Source of the DNA: Bacteroides sp.
GTDB lineage: Bacteria > Bacteroidota > Bacteroidia > Bacteroidales > Bacteroidaceae
Direction: 5' to 3'
Length of the DNA: 36,164 nt
Assembly: GCA_017992695.1 (NCBI GenBank)
Contig: JAGOOC010000030.1
Coordinates: forward strand, 1-36,164
A program made the translations under genes and the position numbers. Under the pieces are notes generated by a model. It was not told the DNA's origin. It saw only the letters and a program-made list of their open reading frames with translations, and ran no database searches. Positions 8,833 to 18,285 of this stretch are shown here, in pieces; position 1 is the stretch's first letter; each line of letters opens with the position of its first letter.

Positions 8833-10884
8833 TTATGGAGTGAATCCGTAAGGCGGACACTCGTAGTTGGTAATGGGTAATTTGTAATTCATCATATCGT
8901 TGAGTTCATGCACCGGGCGTTCCAATTCAGCCGGAATCATACGCTTGCTGAATTGTTGGAAATAAAGCAAACAGGCATCTCTCCACCACACAGCATCACG
9001 CGCCTGAATTTTCAACCGATGTTGTACTTCACGAAAACGTTGCGAATCTACGAACTTTTCTAGATTGTCCCAAACTTTCTGAAAATTTCTTGCCTGCTGA
9101 GTACCTTTATTGTAGGTATAACAAAGTTCGTCCCAGAGTGTCCGATTGTTTTTCATTCGATGATCCCAAGGCACGTGGTGAAACCAAAGCAAAAGGTTCT
9201 CGGGGCAAGTTTGCACATTGTCAAACGCTTCGCACAATGGCGTATGATATTGAGCGGTGGCGTTGCTACCCGTGCTGCTACGGTTAAAGCCAATACCCAA
9301 CGCATCGGCCTTATGGTAATACGATGGCATCCAGTCGGGTCGTGCGCCAGGCACATCACACCAAGGTTCGGGACCATAATGATGCCCCCACGCAAAAAGG
9401 TGATGAAGCCCTAAAGGCATCATGTAACTAACAATGGCTTCGCGCGAAGCCAGCATCATTTCGGTGAGTGCTTTGTTTTTCATGCCCCAAGTTTGTGCTA
9501 CCCACTCATCGGCTATCTGCTCGGACGAGAGTTGGTGGCTCCAAGCCAAACGCCCGAAAGCATACCAATTGGACTGTGCAAAATCATGTCCACACCAATT
9601 GACATCGTCGCCCGTGTTGGCAACACCGGCAATGGCCGTAGGCCGACGTCCATAGAGACTACCGTCTGTTATTCGGGCAACAGTAGAGCCTTCTCCCTGC
9701 TGATAGGTGTCACTATCCAAACACTCCTTCCACATCGGAGCCAAAAAGCATAAATGATTGGAGAAACCAAGATACTCTTGCGTAATTTGCACTTCGGCCA
9801 TCACCGGTGTCTGCTTCATCGCACCAAACAAAGGGCTGAATGGTTCGCGGGGTTGAAAATCGACCGGTCCGTTTTTGACTTGAATAATCACATTGTCACG
9901 AAACTGTCCGTCGAGTGGTACAAACTCTTGATAGGCTTGTTTAGCCCGGTCTTCATCATCGGGATTATACACAAAAGCCCTCCACAGCACCACTCCTTTG
10001 TGAGGTTTCAGGGCATCGGCAAGCATATTGGCACCATCGGCATGCGTGCGTCCGAAGTCTTGCGGACCGGGCAACCCTTCAGAGTTGGCCTTCACCAAGA
10101 ACCCTCCAAAATCGGGGATTAGTTTATAGATTTCATTGACCTTTTGATTCCACCATTTGCGCACCAAGGGGTCGAGCGGATCGCTCGTTGGCAAACCACC
10201 CAATATACTCGGTGAAGAGAAGTTGATAGCCAGGTATACCTTCAGGCAATAGGGACGAAAAGTGTCGGCCAGTGCTTTCACCTTTTCGAGGTAGTCCAAA
10301 GAGAGTATTTGAGGACTTGCATTGACGTTATTCAACACGGTAGCATTGATGCCAACAGAAGCATTGGCACGGGCATAAGCCGCGTAACGGGGAGAGAGCG
10401 TTGCGGGCAACTCGTCCCAGAGCCAAAGAGAACGCCCCGCATATCCTCGCTCAATGGTGCGATCCAGGTTGTCCCAATGATTTAAGATACGTATATCAAA
10501 AGAGGGACGCTCCGATAGGTGAAGTGCGGTCAGGTTCTCTCCGGTTGCTTGCAAACGAAGCAGATGAAACGCTCCATAAAGGAGTCCGGATTCACCCGAA
10601 GAGGCGATAGTAAGCTGCTGCCCATCGGGCGAGGTGTGAATGGTATACCCTTCACTACCCAAGGCGCGAAGTGATTTGGTTTGTTGCAGCGAGAGCGTAA
10701 CCGACACTCCTTGCCAGGATTGACGCAACTCTTTCACAGCAACATCAAGCGTAGGCGATTGCTTATTGCATTTCACAGTAGCCTGCGCCTCAGTAGGTAA
10801 GCGTAGCCAAAGCTTGCTCCCATCCTCTGCTACAACAGCGTGGAAGAAAAACAAGCAGTACAAAAGTAAGAGAAGTTGCTTCAT
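8833..10884 (-). CDS. GH67 alpha-glucuronidase, secreted
   Basis: The enzyme removes (4-O-methyl-)glucuronic acid from the terminal non-reducing xylose of xylo-oligosaccharides. It has 683 residues with a signal peptide (MKQLLLLLYCLFFFHAVVA), so it is most likely periplasmic. Family landmarks are present: Glu269 in VKANSEGLPGP as the predicted acid, Asp342 in NGPVDFQ and the Glu in AEVQITQEY as the predicted base pair, and the GH67 N-terminal domain with SSGESGLLYGAFHLLR. The open frame reaches back to a TTG at 10926 inside the upstream GH43. The ATG at 10884 is preferred because it starts the signal peptide and leaves a 25-base gap. It lies between GH43 and uxuA in one operon. No GH115 is seen, so internal glucuronic acid can be reached only after GH10 cutting. 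Confidence 0.94.
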   Translation of the reverse strand: MKQLLLLLYCLFFFHAVVAEDGSKLWLRLPTEAQATVKCNKQSPTLDVAVKELRQSWQGVSVTLSLQQTKSLRALGSEGYTIHTSPDGQQLTIASSGESGLLYGAFHLLRLQATGENLTALHLSERPSFDIRILNHWDNLDRTIERGYAGRSLWLWDELPATLSPRYAAYARANASVGINATVLNNVNASPQILSLDYLEKVKALADTFRPYCLKVYLAINFSSPSILGGLPTSDPLDPLVRKWWNQKVNEIYKLIPDFGGFLVKANSEGLPGPQDFGRTHADGANMLADALKPHKGVVLWRAFVYNPDDEDRAKQAYQEFVPLDGQFRDNVIIQVKNGPVDFQPREPFSPLFGAMKQTPVMAEVQITQEYLGFSNHLCFLAPMWKECLDSDTYQQGEGSTVARITDGSLYGRRPTAIAGVANTGDDVNWCGHDFAQSNWYAFGRLAWSHQLSSEQIADEWVAQTWGMKNKALTEMMLASREAIVSYMMPLGLHHLFAWGHHYGPEPWCDVPGARPDWMPSYYHKADALGIGFNRSSTGSNATAQYHTPLCEAFDNVQTCPENLLLWFHHVPWDHRMKNNRTLWDELCYTYNKGTQQARNFQKVWDNLEKFVDSQRFREVQHRLKIQARDAVWWRDACLLYFQQFSKRMIPAELERPVHELNDMMNYKLPITNYECPPYGFTP

Positions 10885-10909
10885 AACGAATAGATTTAAA
10901 GAATTGTTT

Positions 10910-11884
10910 TTACTCCACTCCTTCAATGGTTAGAATGCGCCCCTTGTCGTCATAGTGCAGCTCGCATACCTTAAGACTGCGAAGCCAGGTTTTACCACCT
11001 GACGGTACACAGTCGTGATGGAACAGATACCACTTCCCTTTAAACTCAACAATCGAATGGTGTGTAGTCCAACCCACTACAGGCGTAAGGATCACCCCCT
11101 GGTAAGTGAAAGGTCCGTAGGGCGAATGTCCGGTGGCATAGCAAAGACGATGCGTATCGCCGGTAGAGTATGATAAGTAATAAACACCCTTATACGTATG
11201 CATCCATGGGGCTTCAAAGAACCGTCGATCGGTATCTCCGGCAGTAATGGGCACTCCGTTTTCATCAAGAATAACGATCGGACGTGGCGTTTCGGCAAAC
11301 TCCATCATATCCTCACTCAAACGAGCGACACGAGGAGGGATAGCCGCTTCGTTATCGGCCGGAAAGACAGCCGATTCAAGTGCTTTATTGTCACGGTAGC
11401 GCTGTAATTGTCCGCCCCAAAGACCACCAAAGTACATATAATACACACCCTTTCCATCTTCAAAAATGGCAGGGTCAATGCTATAGCTACCGCGCATTGG
11501 AGCCGGCTGAGGAGTAAAAGGACCCGAAGGGCAATCGCTAACCGCTACACCTATACGGAAAATGTCGTTTTGATCTTTCAATGGGAAGTACATATAATAT
11601 CGACCATCTTTGCAAGCTACATCACAATCCCACAGCTGTCGACCCGCCCAAGGGATGTCGGCAACAGAGAGAACAACGCCGTGGTCAACGATCTCTCCCT
11701 CCATCACATCATCGGTCGAGAACACATGATAATCTTTCATATCAAAATGGTCGCCATTGTCATTTTCGGCTATACCACTTTCCCAATCATGTGAGGGATA
11801 GATATACAATTTACCTTCAAACACATGCACGGCAGGATCTGCCATATAATCACCGGGCACTAAGTATCTCTTTTCTGTTTTCAT
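10910..11884 (-). CDS. Cytoplasmic GH43 beta-xylosidase/arabinofuranosidase
   Basis: A single-domain five-bladed GH43 enzyme of 324 residues, predicted to cleave xylo-oligosaccharides or remove arabinose. The GH43 acidic triad is visible: Asp16 in MADPAVHV (base), Asp137 in SIDPAIF (pKa modulator) and Glu224 in FEAPWMH (acid). There is no signal peptide, so it should act in the cytoplasm, after import by the symporter encoded two genes upstream. Its ATG overlaps the TGA of the GH10 gene as ATGA, so translation is probably coupled to it. Xylosidase against arabinofuranosidase cannot be told from sequence alone; the operon context with GH10 and GH67 favours work on short xylan products. Confidence 0.92.
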   Translation of the reverse strand: MKTEKRYLVPGDYMADPAVHVFEGKLYIYPSHDWESGIAENDNGDHFDMKDYHVFSTDDVMEGEIVDHGVVLSVADIPWAGRQLWDCDVACKDGRYYMYFPLKDQNDIFRIGVAVSDCPSGPFTPQPAPMRGSYSIDPAIFEDGKGVYYMYFGGLWGGQLQRYRDNKALESAVFPADNEAAIPPRVARLSEDMMEFAETPRPIVILDENGVPITAGDTDRRFFEAPWMHTYKGVYYLSYSTGDTHRLCYATGHSPYGPFTYQGVILTPVVGWTTHHSIVEFKGKWYLFHHDCVPSGGKTWLRSLKVCELHYDDKGRILTIEGVE

Positions 11885-13029
11885 GGATTCGCTTTTTTAG
11901 TATTTAATACCTCTTTTATAATAGATGTTACAACGGGTTTGGGCTGATGGTTGCGATCAAACAGCAACGCGTAATCCTTTCGTCCTTTGATAGGCCAATT
12001 GTTGCGCCATGAATCCTCATCGGATGCTCCCCAAACCGTAACGCGAGTAATGACGTTGGCGTGTTTCACAAACAAGCGAAGGAACTCTCCCATCCGCTCA
12101 TTCCAAGCCTGCGACACACTGTCTGGAAGCACCTCCGGATAAGGATTCATCTCCTTTTCGTACGCAAAGTTAGCCGAGATATCGGCTCCCAGCTTTTTGC
12201 TTGGCCAGGGAAGAACAGTCATGTCCAGTTCAGTTATCATTACGTTGACACCTGTGGAAGCAAAAGCCAGCAGGCTCTTTTCAAACTCGGCAGGTGTGGG
12301 AAAACTCATCGTTAAATGACCTTGCATGCCAACAGCATCAATGCGTATGCCTTGGTTTTTAAGTTTGTTGACGAGCTTCACCACCGCATCTCGTTTACCC
12401 GGGTGAGCCATCGAGAAGTCGTTATAATACAGTTCGGCTTCAGGGTCTGCCTCGTGAGCGTATTGAAAAGCAAGCGGTATATACTCCTCACCCAATATTT
12501 CATAAAACTTTGTCTGACGAAACGAACCATCATCTTCAATCGCTTCGTTCACTACATCCCACCCTTTGATCTCTCCTTTGTAGCGCGACACAATGGTTTG
12601 AATGTGTCGTTTCATACGCTCTTTAAGTAGTTCCGGAGAAACATTCTTGCCCTTTTCGTCTACACAAAACCAAGGTGAGAGTTGCGAGTGCCAAATCAAA
12701 GTATGCCCAATAATAGTCATATCGTTCTTTTTTCCGAATGCAACAAACTGATCGGCCAACGTAAAATCAAACCGATTCTCTTCGGGATGAATAACCTCAC
12801 TTTTCATACAGTTCTCTGCCACAATTGAATTGAACTGTTGCTTGATTAATGCCACACCGGCTGTGTCTGTTCCGCCGGCTTGATTGCTGTTGATGGCTAC
12901 TCCTACCAAAAACTTATCGCCAAGAGCCTCTTTCAGCGTGGTGGCTTCCTCCTTTTCAACTGTGCTGCATGAAACAATCAGTGCAGTACTAACCGATAAA
13001 ATACTTAGTAGAATAGAATTTCTTTTCAT
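11881..13029 (-). CDS. GH10 endo-beta-1,4-xylanase, lipoprotein
   Basis: A retaining xylanase of 382 residues consisting of a GH10 barrel only. The N-terminus has a lipoprotein signal ending in LIVSC (Cys21), followed by STVEKEE, whose acidic residues could act as a surface export signal, so location may be periplasmic leaflet or cell surface. The acid/base is Glu162 in WDVVNEA and the nucleophile Glu267 in ITELDM. The substrate-side motifs HTLIWHSQ and DAVGMQGH are intact. It follows the symporter after 46 bases containing a short hairpin and is joined to GH43 by an ATGA overlap. As the second, module-free GH10 of the locus it is likely to trim imported oligosaccharides rather than open the polymer. 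Confidence 0.95.
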   Translation of the reverse strand: MKRNSILLSILSVSTALIVSCSTVEKEEATTLKEALGDKFLVGVAINSNQAGGTDTAGVALIKQQFNSIVAENCMKSEVIHPEENRFDFTLADQFVAFGKKNDMTIIGHTLIWHSQLSPWFCVDEKGKNVSPELLKERMKRHIQTIVSRYKGEIKGWDVVNEAIEDDGSFRQTKFYEILGEEYIPLAFQYAHEADPEAELYYNDFSMAHPGKRDAVVKLVNKLKNQGIRIDAVGMQGHLTMSFPTPAEFEKSLLAFASTGVNVMITELDMTVLPWPSKKLGADISANFAYEKEMNPYPEVLPDSVSQAWNERMGEFLRLFVKHANVITRVTVWGASDEDSWRNNWPIKGRKDYALLFDRNHQPKPVVTSIIKEVLNTKKANP

Positions 13030-13058
13030 GTGTTCTTAATTTATAAATTGATTAACCT

Positions 13059-13079
13059 TTAACTCCGCCAACGAGTCAA
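13059..13079 (-). other. Intercistronic hairpin after the symporter stop
   Basis: The minus-strand RNA can form UUGACUC-GUUGGCG-GAGUUAA, seven pairs including one G-U. The symporter stop codon lies in the first arm. There is no U tract, so it is not a standard terminator; an RNA-processing or stability role is possible but unproven. Confidence 0.3.
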
Positions 13080-14554
13080 CCTTTTCTTCTTTCAGACAAT
13101 TCAGCCTGTATGCTTTCATTTACCCGTTTCGTTATGGGGTAAAAGAATAATGTAATAACCCCGATACCAAATGTAACTGCCGGGATGAGGCTCGAAGTCA
13201 ATCGAATGCCCATAATCGCCGACTCACTTTGTATCACATTGGGAACAAAACCAAATGAGTCAACAATGGCTCCGCAAATAGCTCCACCTATCCCAAGACC
13301 CGCTTTTAACGCAAAAACAATACCTGCAAATACGAACCCGGTGGCTCTGCGTCGATTCATCCATTCCGAGTAATCGGCAACATCACCCATCATGGCCCAC
13401 AACAGCGGAATGGTAGGTGCATAGGCCAAACTCTTCATGCAGTTTATAGCGAAAATAAGTCCTACGCTAGTAGAGTCTACCACATAAAACAACCCGGTAC
13501 AAAGGGCTGTCAGTGCCAAGCAAATAAGAAAAACATTTCGCTTGCCAAAGATATTGGAAAGAAAGCCGGAAAGCAAAATGACACCGGCCAAAGTGATGAG
13601 CTGCCCGATCATATTAAACAGACTAAACCCTACAGCAAATACATTGCTATGATTGGGTTGGGCAATCAGGCCAAAAGCATCGAGAAAACCGTGCCACAAG
13701 CCATAGGATTCGCCCTCAATGCGTACCAATCCAAAGTTTTGGAGAAAATCGAACAGCGCTGTTTTATCGACAAAGTAATTGAAGTAATAGGACATACTGC
13801 TGCCCCATAGTGCCAACGTAGTAAAGAGGAAGAGGGTGAGCATAAACATGGATTTCCAGGGACGACTGCCAATAAGATCCTTAAAATCCTGTTTAACCGA
13901 TGTTTTTTGTCCTACGGGAGGCATGATACGCTCTTTAGTCGAAAAGAAAGTGATGACAATCAACACCAATCCGACCAAGGCAAAAAGAGTAACAGTAAGC
14001 AACCATCCACGTTGATCGTTACCTTGACCAAACTTAGAGACCAGAGGAAGCGTAAGCCCCTGTACAATAAAAGTAGCGATAGTAGCCGTTACAAAACGGA
14101 TGGACGAGATGCTGGTGCGCTCTTTGATATCGCTCGTCATCACACCACCCAACGATGAGTAAGGGGTATTGTTGAACGAGTAAACAGCCATCAGCAACGT
14201 ATAGGTGATACCTGCATAAAGAATCTTTCCACGTTCACTCAAGTCGGGGGTTGTAAAAGCGAGGATAAAGAAGACGGCAAACGGAATGGCAGTCCATATT
14301 AACCAAGGACGGTATTTCCCCCACCGGGTATTGGTCCGGTCAGATAAGATGCCAACTACAGGATCGACAAATGCATCAAAAACGCGTGCTACCAACAATA
14401 TCATACCGGCAGCCGTAGCCTTGATGCCAAAGACATCGGTATAAAAGAAAAGTTGAAACATCATCATCATCTGAAAAATCAGGTTCGCCGAACCGTCTGC
14501 AAGACTGTAGCCGATTTTCTCGGCCATAGATACTTTTTGGGTTTGTGCTTTCAT
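13076..14554 (-). CDS. GPH-family sugar:cation symporter (xyloside transporter)
   Basis: An inner-membrane transporter of the glycoside-pentoside-hexuronide family (MFS fold), 492 residues with about 12 membrane segments. Family signatures include FYTDVFGIKATAAG, the DPVVGILSDRT motif with RWGKYRPW next to it, and the second-half DVADYSEWMNRRRATG. Relatives such as XynP and UidB carry xylosides or glucuronides with sodium or protons. Its place between an esterase and GH10/GH43/GH67 makes xylo-oligosaccharides, plain or with uronic acid, the likely cargo. It follows the esterase stop after 19 bases and is in the same operon. The exact cargo cannot be read from sequence. Confidence 0.92.
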   Translation of the reverse strand: MKAQTQKVSMAEKIGYSLADGSANLIFQMMMMFQLFFYTDVFGIKATAAGMILLVARVFDAFVDPVVGILSDRTNTRWGKYRPWLIWTAIPFAVFFILAFTTPDLSERGKILYAGITYTLLMAVYSFNNTPYSSLGGVMTSDIKERTSISSIRFVTATIATFIVQGLTLPLVSKFGQGNDQRGWLLTVTLFALVGLVLIVITFFSTKERIMPPVGQKTSVKQDFKDLIGSRPWKSMFMLTLFLFTTLALWGSSMSYYFNYFVDKTALFDFLQNFGLVRIEGESYGLWHGFLDAFGLIAQPNHSNVFAVGFSLFNMIGQLITLAGVILLSGFLSNIFGKRNVFLICLALTALCTGLFYVVDSTSVGLIFAINCMKSLAYAPTIPLLWAMMGDVADYSEWMNRRRATGFVFAGIVFALKAGLGIGGAICGAIVDSFGFVPNVIQSESAIMGIRLTSSLIPAVTFGIGVITLFFYPITKRVNESIQAELSERRKG

Positions 14555-14573
14555 AGCATTATTATCTTTTTAG

Positions 14574-16208
14574 TCAATTAATTGTTCTTTTCGTTGATTC
14601 TTTGTCAATAGCATCAGCCAAGCGTTCGCCCAATGTCTTTTTATCGAGCGGATGAATATCATTCCATTCTCCCAGATCGCTATTTGCTATAAGTGTTGTG
14701 TTCGTATGGCTATTGACCACCAACGCTTGTGCCGATCGTAATGCCGCCCAAGCCGCTTGTCCGGGATCGTTAGGCGCCAAGAAAGAAGCCAGTTCAACCA
14801 CATAAAAAGGCAGCTGAGGAGTTTGCATCCGATCTCGCCAATCGCCTATAAGGGTTGTGAGTAACGAAGCATACTCGTTGTAACGCGAAACGTTGGACTC
14901 GCCCTGATACCACACCACTCCGGCCAGCCGATAGGGCAACAAGGGGGCAATCATAGTATTGTAGAGTCCAACAGGTTTGTACTGAAAAAAGGTCTGCCCG
15001 GGCAATGAAGGCATGGCACACCCTTGCTTGTATTTCCAGATCCCACAAAGATTGACCTCTTCATGTCCAACCAACAGTTTATAAGGTTTATCGGGCACGA
15101 AACGGGGTCTTCCGGCGTAACTAATCAGGCGTACAGTGATTTGATTGCTCCCTTTGCGAAGTAAATGTGCCGGAATAGCATAGATACGCGGCGGGTATTG
15201 ATAGGCAACAGACCCGACAAACGTTCCGTTCACAAACACGGAATCGGCATCTACAATACATCCCAAACGCAACGTAGCCTCCTTCCCTAAAGCTGCCTGC
15301 GGCAGTTCAAAGGTTCGCCGAAACCAATGTGAACCGTTCAGTGGGTTTAAACCATTCGTTCCCCAATCAGTCGAAAACAGATCCATTTCCGTCCAATCAG
15401 AATCATCATAAGCATCTGCATACCAAGGGCAAATCGATTGGCAACCCCTATCTCCACTATAAAGAGCTGTATTCCATAACTGTTGCCGTTCAGCTTCGGT
15501 TTGCTTCACACAAGCGACATAAGCATCCGATTCATAGATGCGCTTTTCGTTCAGGTATTGAGGGAAAGGTTGCAAACTCTCTTCACTCATCCAAGCCTCA
15601 ACGGGCGAGCCTCCTACGCTGGAGTTAATCAATCCTATCGGAACGTTGTTTTTGGCAAATAGCGCTTTAGCAAAGAAATAGCCAAGTGCAGAAAAAGAAA
15701 GTGAATGTTCAGGGGTCATCGCTTTCCACTCAACTGGTGCTATATCAGTTTGCGGAGCATGAAAGTTATAAGTTAATGGTACTTTCACATGACGTATCAT
15801 GAGGTTCCTGTGGGTCTCTATCTCCGTACGAAACAAATCCAACACACGTGCTACAGGCAATTCCATATTCGATTGTCCTGAGCAGAGAAATACATCACCT
15901 ATCAGAATGTCTTTTAACTTGCATTCGTTAATACTCATTTCGTGAGGACCACCGGGTTTCATTGCCGGCAGTGTTAGCTTCCAGTCGCCATTACTGTCGG
16001 CCCGGGTCGCTACTTTCTTCTTTAGGAAAACAACCTTCACCTCTTCGCCCGGATCAGCCTTTCCCCATACTTTCACTGCTTGCTCTCGCTGAAGCACCAT
16101 GCCATCAGAAAATAATGCAGGTAATTTCACCTTTGCCTCACCCAGTAGAGTAAGGCAAAGGGAAAAACTAACCAATCCAATCTTATAAAACCAACCTTGC
16201 TTCTTCAT
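14574..16208 (-). CDS. SGNH acetylesterase (sialate O-acetylesterase-like), probable acetylxylan esterase
   Basis: A secreted SASA-type esterase of 544 residues. The signal peptide is MKKQGWFYKIGLVSFSLCLT. The nucleophile is Ser113 in CSGQSNME; the Asp517/His519 pair is in NDIHPLDK; GVVWYQGESN forms the oxyanion block. A beta-sandwich resembling GH2 sugar-binding domains is inserted at about 255-385 (GSHWFRRTFELP, VFVNGTFVG, NQITVRLISYAG). The protein stops about 25 residues after the catalytic His, whereas many relatives continue into a further C-terminal beta domain. Annotated relatives are called sialate esterases, but in this operon acetyl groups on xylan are the likelier substrate. Start: an ATG at 16235 would lie at the predicted transcription start, so 16208 (or 16223) is preferred. 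It is the first gene of the second PUL operon. Confidence 0.85.
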   Translation of the reverse strand: MKKQGWFYKIGLVSFSLCLTLLGEAKVKLPALFSDGMVLQREQAVKVWGKADPGEEVKVVFLKKKVATRADSNGDWKLTLPAMKPGGPHEMSINECKLKDILIGDVFLCSGQSNMELPVARVLDLFRTEIETHRNLMIRHVKVPLTYNFHAPQTDIAPVEWKAMTPEHSLSFSALGYFFAKALFAKNNVPIGLINSSVGGSPVEAWMSEESLQPFPQYLNEKRIYESDAYVACVKQTEAERQQLWNTALYSGDRGCQSICPWYADAYDDSDWTEMDLFSTDWGTNGLNPLNGSHWFRRTFELPQAALGKEATLRLGCIVDADSVFVNGTFVGSVAYQYPPRIYAIPAHLLRKGSNQITVRLISYAGRPRFVPDKPYKLLVGHEEVNLCGIWKYKQGCAMPSLPGQTFFQYKPVGLYNTMIAPLLPYRLAGVVWYQGESNVSRYNEYASLLTTLIGDWRDRMQTPQLPFYVVELASFLAPNDPGQAAWAALRSAQALVVNSHTNTTLIANSDLGEWNDIHPLDKKTLGERLADAIDKESTKRTIN

Positions 16209-16236
16209 TGTTTTAATCTTCATTTTTCGGTGCATA

Positions 16237-16244
16237 CAAACTTA
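16237..16244 (-). promoter_or_regulatory. -7 box of the second PUL operon
   Basis: On the minus strand the sequence is TAAGTTTG, a perfect match to TAnnTTTG. No TTTG box is found at the -33 distance, which fits a promoter that needs an activator. Predicted transcription starts near 16232, 24 bases before the ATG at 16208. It drives the esterase, symporter, GH10, GH43, GH67 and uxuA. Confidence 0.65.
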
Positions 16245-16296
16245 CGATTATCCTTTGTTACAGACTATTTCTTACGATTCAGACACATGCCTTATC

Positions 16297-16365
16297 GTTA
16301 CATCCGGTTACACATACGTTACAAATATGTACGCTTGTGATACATCTTCCACACGAAGCTATTTC
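16297..16365 (-). promoter_or_regulatory. Putative HTCS operator array, copy A
   Basis: Written on the plus strand, GTTACA occurs at 16297 and 16318, GATACA at 16339 and TATTTC at 16360, each 21 bases apart. The first begins 53 bases from the outer end of the -7 box at 16237-16244. The same order, period and distance are found before susC (26994-27062). Further GTTACA copies lie at 16257 and 16307. A 21-base period places the sites on one face of the helix, as expected for a multimeric activator such as an HTCS with an AraC-type domain. Binding by the HTCS at 27211 is inferred. Confidence 0.6.
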
Positions 16366-16517
16366 AGTGTTTCGGGAGCCTCAAGGCACGAGCTGATTCT
16401 ATCCAAGAAAGCCATCTTTCTCAAAACGAACAAAAGAGTCTGTGGCAAACAATGATAATGATGCTGAAAGCAAACTTATCCATAAAAGTACGAGTATGTA
16501 CATTCTGTTCATTGTCA
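16366..16517. other. Intergenic rest between the GH35 3' end and operator A
   Basis: Together with the operator and promoter this forms a 309-base gap with no gene. After 16366 I see no ORF with a recognisable product, no strong hairpin and no T-rich terminator tail. The GH35 transcript must end or read through here. Confidence 0.4.
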
Positions 16518-18230
16518 TCATTTATATTTGTATAGCTTTACGTGAAGCGTACTAAACTGTCCAATCGGGATTCGTACATGGCGTCCTTGATGGTTTTGGT
16601 CCCCATTCAACCGGCGTTTGTAAACTAGCGTTCCGTCGGGTGATACATTTACCTCATCAACCAATCCGATTCCTACTCTAGAATTGCCCTTCCAGGTTTC
16701 TACTTGCTGCACATTACTCCCTACACTGGCAAAGCCATCCTCGCCTAACACTCTGGTGTATTCTACTTTGTTCTCTCCAACCTGCTCAAATGTAATAACG
16801 ATTCCGCTACCGGAAATTAAATATTCATTCTCAGCCAACCGAATCACAACCCCTCCTCCCTCGGACCATTGGCTACCATCGGTAGCACGTGCATCCCAAG
16901 GCAAAGTAAAATAATGACGACACGTTAGCTTTAAATCATTATGAATAAGCACTCGCTCTTTGTTATCCATGTCAAATAACAAGCCGTTCATCACTCCTTT
17001 TCCTTGGTACTTTGTTATCAACGGCATCAACTCGTTGAGTTTAGCATAGCTTTGTACCAGCGGTGCTTGTGGCGAATCAGAACCATCTTCTATAGAGAAA
17101 GGGCTTAATCCGATAGCATCATATTCGCCCAACACATAAAAAGCACGTACACCATTATTGTCATCTATGCGAACTTCCGGTATAAAGAGCGGATTGTTGT
17201 GCAATTTGTATTGTGCTACCCAATGGGAAAAACCCTTATCATAGATGTCGGGAGCCAAAAAGTCAATGTGAGGAGCAGCACATTGCCATAGATCAATGAG
17301 ATGTGCCAACGGACCGGCAGAAGGGTATTCTCCCGGTTTACGTCCACGACTATTCATCGCTGCATTTACAAAAAGCGGAATGTTATAAATAGAACGAGCT
17401 GTTTGAGCCAACTTCTCTACGTATTGCGCATAGGACCAAGCCATAAACAGTTCGTCTGTATACAAGTCTTTTCCAAATACATCTTCCCAACTACCCTTGG
17501 CCTTATAACCTTGGCTCTCCCATTTTTTCAACATCTGCGGATGGAGTGTGGCTCTGTTTTTCTGTAAATAACTCAGTAGTTCTTGGGGCACAGGTGCATA
17601 AAACAAAACATCAGCCTCTTTTGAGTAATCGCGCGCATCTTCGAGCATCCCTATTTCGTTTTCTATTTGTATCATTATAACAGTACCCTCCTCTTTATCA
17701 ATGGTTGCAATATGTTTCATCCATTGAGAAAAAGCACGACTATCAGCCTTGTATACATTATCTGAAAAAGAGCTGGCTATTTCTACCGGTTTCCCTGCGC
17801 GGGTATGAGCACGAGGATATGTTTTATAGTTCTCTTTAAACCATAAAGGAGCATAACAACTCATGGAGTTTTTCCACACACCAAACCAAAGAAATATAAC
17901 CTTCAAGTTATTCGTTCGAGCTTGCTGGATCACCTTGCTGGTCAATGTAAAATCATAAACACCCTCTGTTGGTTCTATCAAATCCCAGTAAGCCGGGACG
18001 AGAACAGTATTTAACCCCATCCGCTGTAACTTGGGAAATATTCGTTCAATATCTGCTATCGAAGAGGCCGAAGAGTTTCCCAACTCACCACCAAGAACGA
18101 GAAAAGGTTTTTCCTCCACAATCAGCTGTGTGGCAGTTCCTTGTTTTTTTAAGCGAGCAGGCAACTGTTGCGCCTGCGCCACACACACAAATAGAAGAAG
18201 CGAAATGCAACTCAAAGTATATCGTATCAT
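16518..18230 (-). CDS. GH35-like beta-galactosidase with DUF5597-type C-terminus, secreted
   Basis: A 570-residue secreted glycoside hydrolase; the signal peptide runs MIRYTLSCISLLLFVCVAQA. The barrel has LVLGGELGNSSA, NTVLVPAYWDLIEP and the GH35 acid/base motif QIENEIG (Glu192). The nucleophile is less certain; Glu352 in IPEVRIDD is the best candidate. The C-terminal part (about 380-570) is a beta-rich region of the DUF5597 kind. Known relatives act on beta-galactosides, but xylan-locus members may act on beta-linked side-chain sugars or beta-xylosides. The open frame starts with TTG at 18251; the ATG at 18230 begins a normal signal peptide and is preferred. It follows the modular GH10 after a hairpin, with no -7 box of its own visible, so it is probably transcribed by read-through. 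Confidence 0.82.
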   Translation of the reverse strand: MIRYTLSCISLLLFVCVAQAQQLPARLKKQGTATQLIVEEKPFLVLGGELGNSSASSIADIERIFPKLQRMGLNTVLVPAYWDLIEPTEGVYDFTLTSKVIQQARTNNLKVIFLWFGVWKNSMSCYAPLWFKENYKTYPRAHTRAGKPVEIASSFSDNVYKADSRAFSQWMKHIATIDKEEGTVIMIQIENEIGMLEDARDYSKEADVLFYAPVPQELLSYLQKNRATLHPQMLKKWESQGYKAKGSWEDVFGKDLYTDELFMAWSYAQYVEKLAQTARSIYNIPLFVNAAMNSRGRKPGEYPSAGPLAHLIDLWQCAAPHIDFLAPDIYDKGFSHWVAQYKLHNNPLFIPEVRIDDNNGVRAFYVLGEYDAIGLSPFSIEDGSDSPQAPLVQSYAKLNELMPLITKYQGKGVMNGLLFDMDNKERVLIHNDLKLTCRHYFTLPWDARATDGSQWSEGGGVVIRLAENEYLISGSGIVITFEQVGENKVEYTRVLGEDGFASVGSNVQQVETWKGNSRVGIGLVDEVNVSPDGTLVYKRRLNGDQNHQGRHVRIPIGQFSTLHVKLYKYK

Positions 18231-18285
18231 TATTGCATAGATGTTTTTCAAATCACAGCTTTTGCTTTGATTTTATATATAATGA

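Noticed and set aside
8007-8843. 278-residue open frame on the plus strand
   Set aside because: Antisense to uxuA, which is intact and well recognised; the frame is a shadow of its codon use.
16235-16237. Upstream ATG as start of the esterase
   Set aside because: It lies next to the -7 box and at the predicted transcription start, so the mRNA would hardly contain it; the ATGs at 16223 and 16208 fit the signal peptide.
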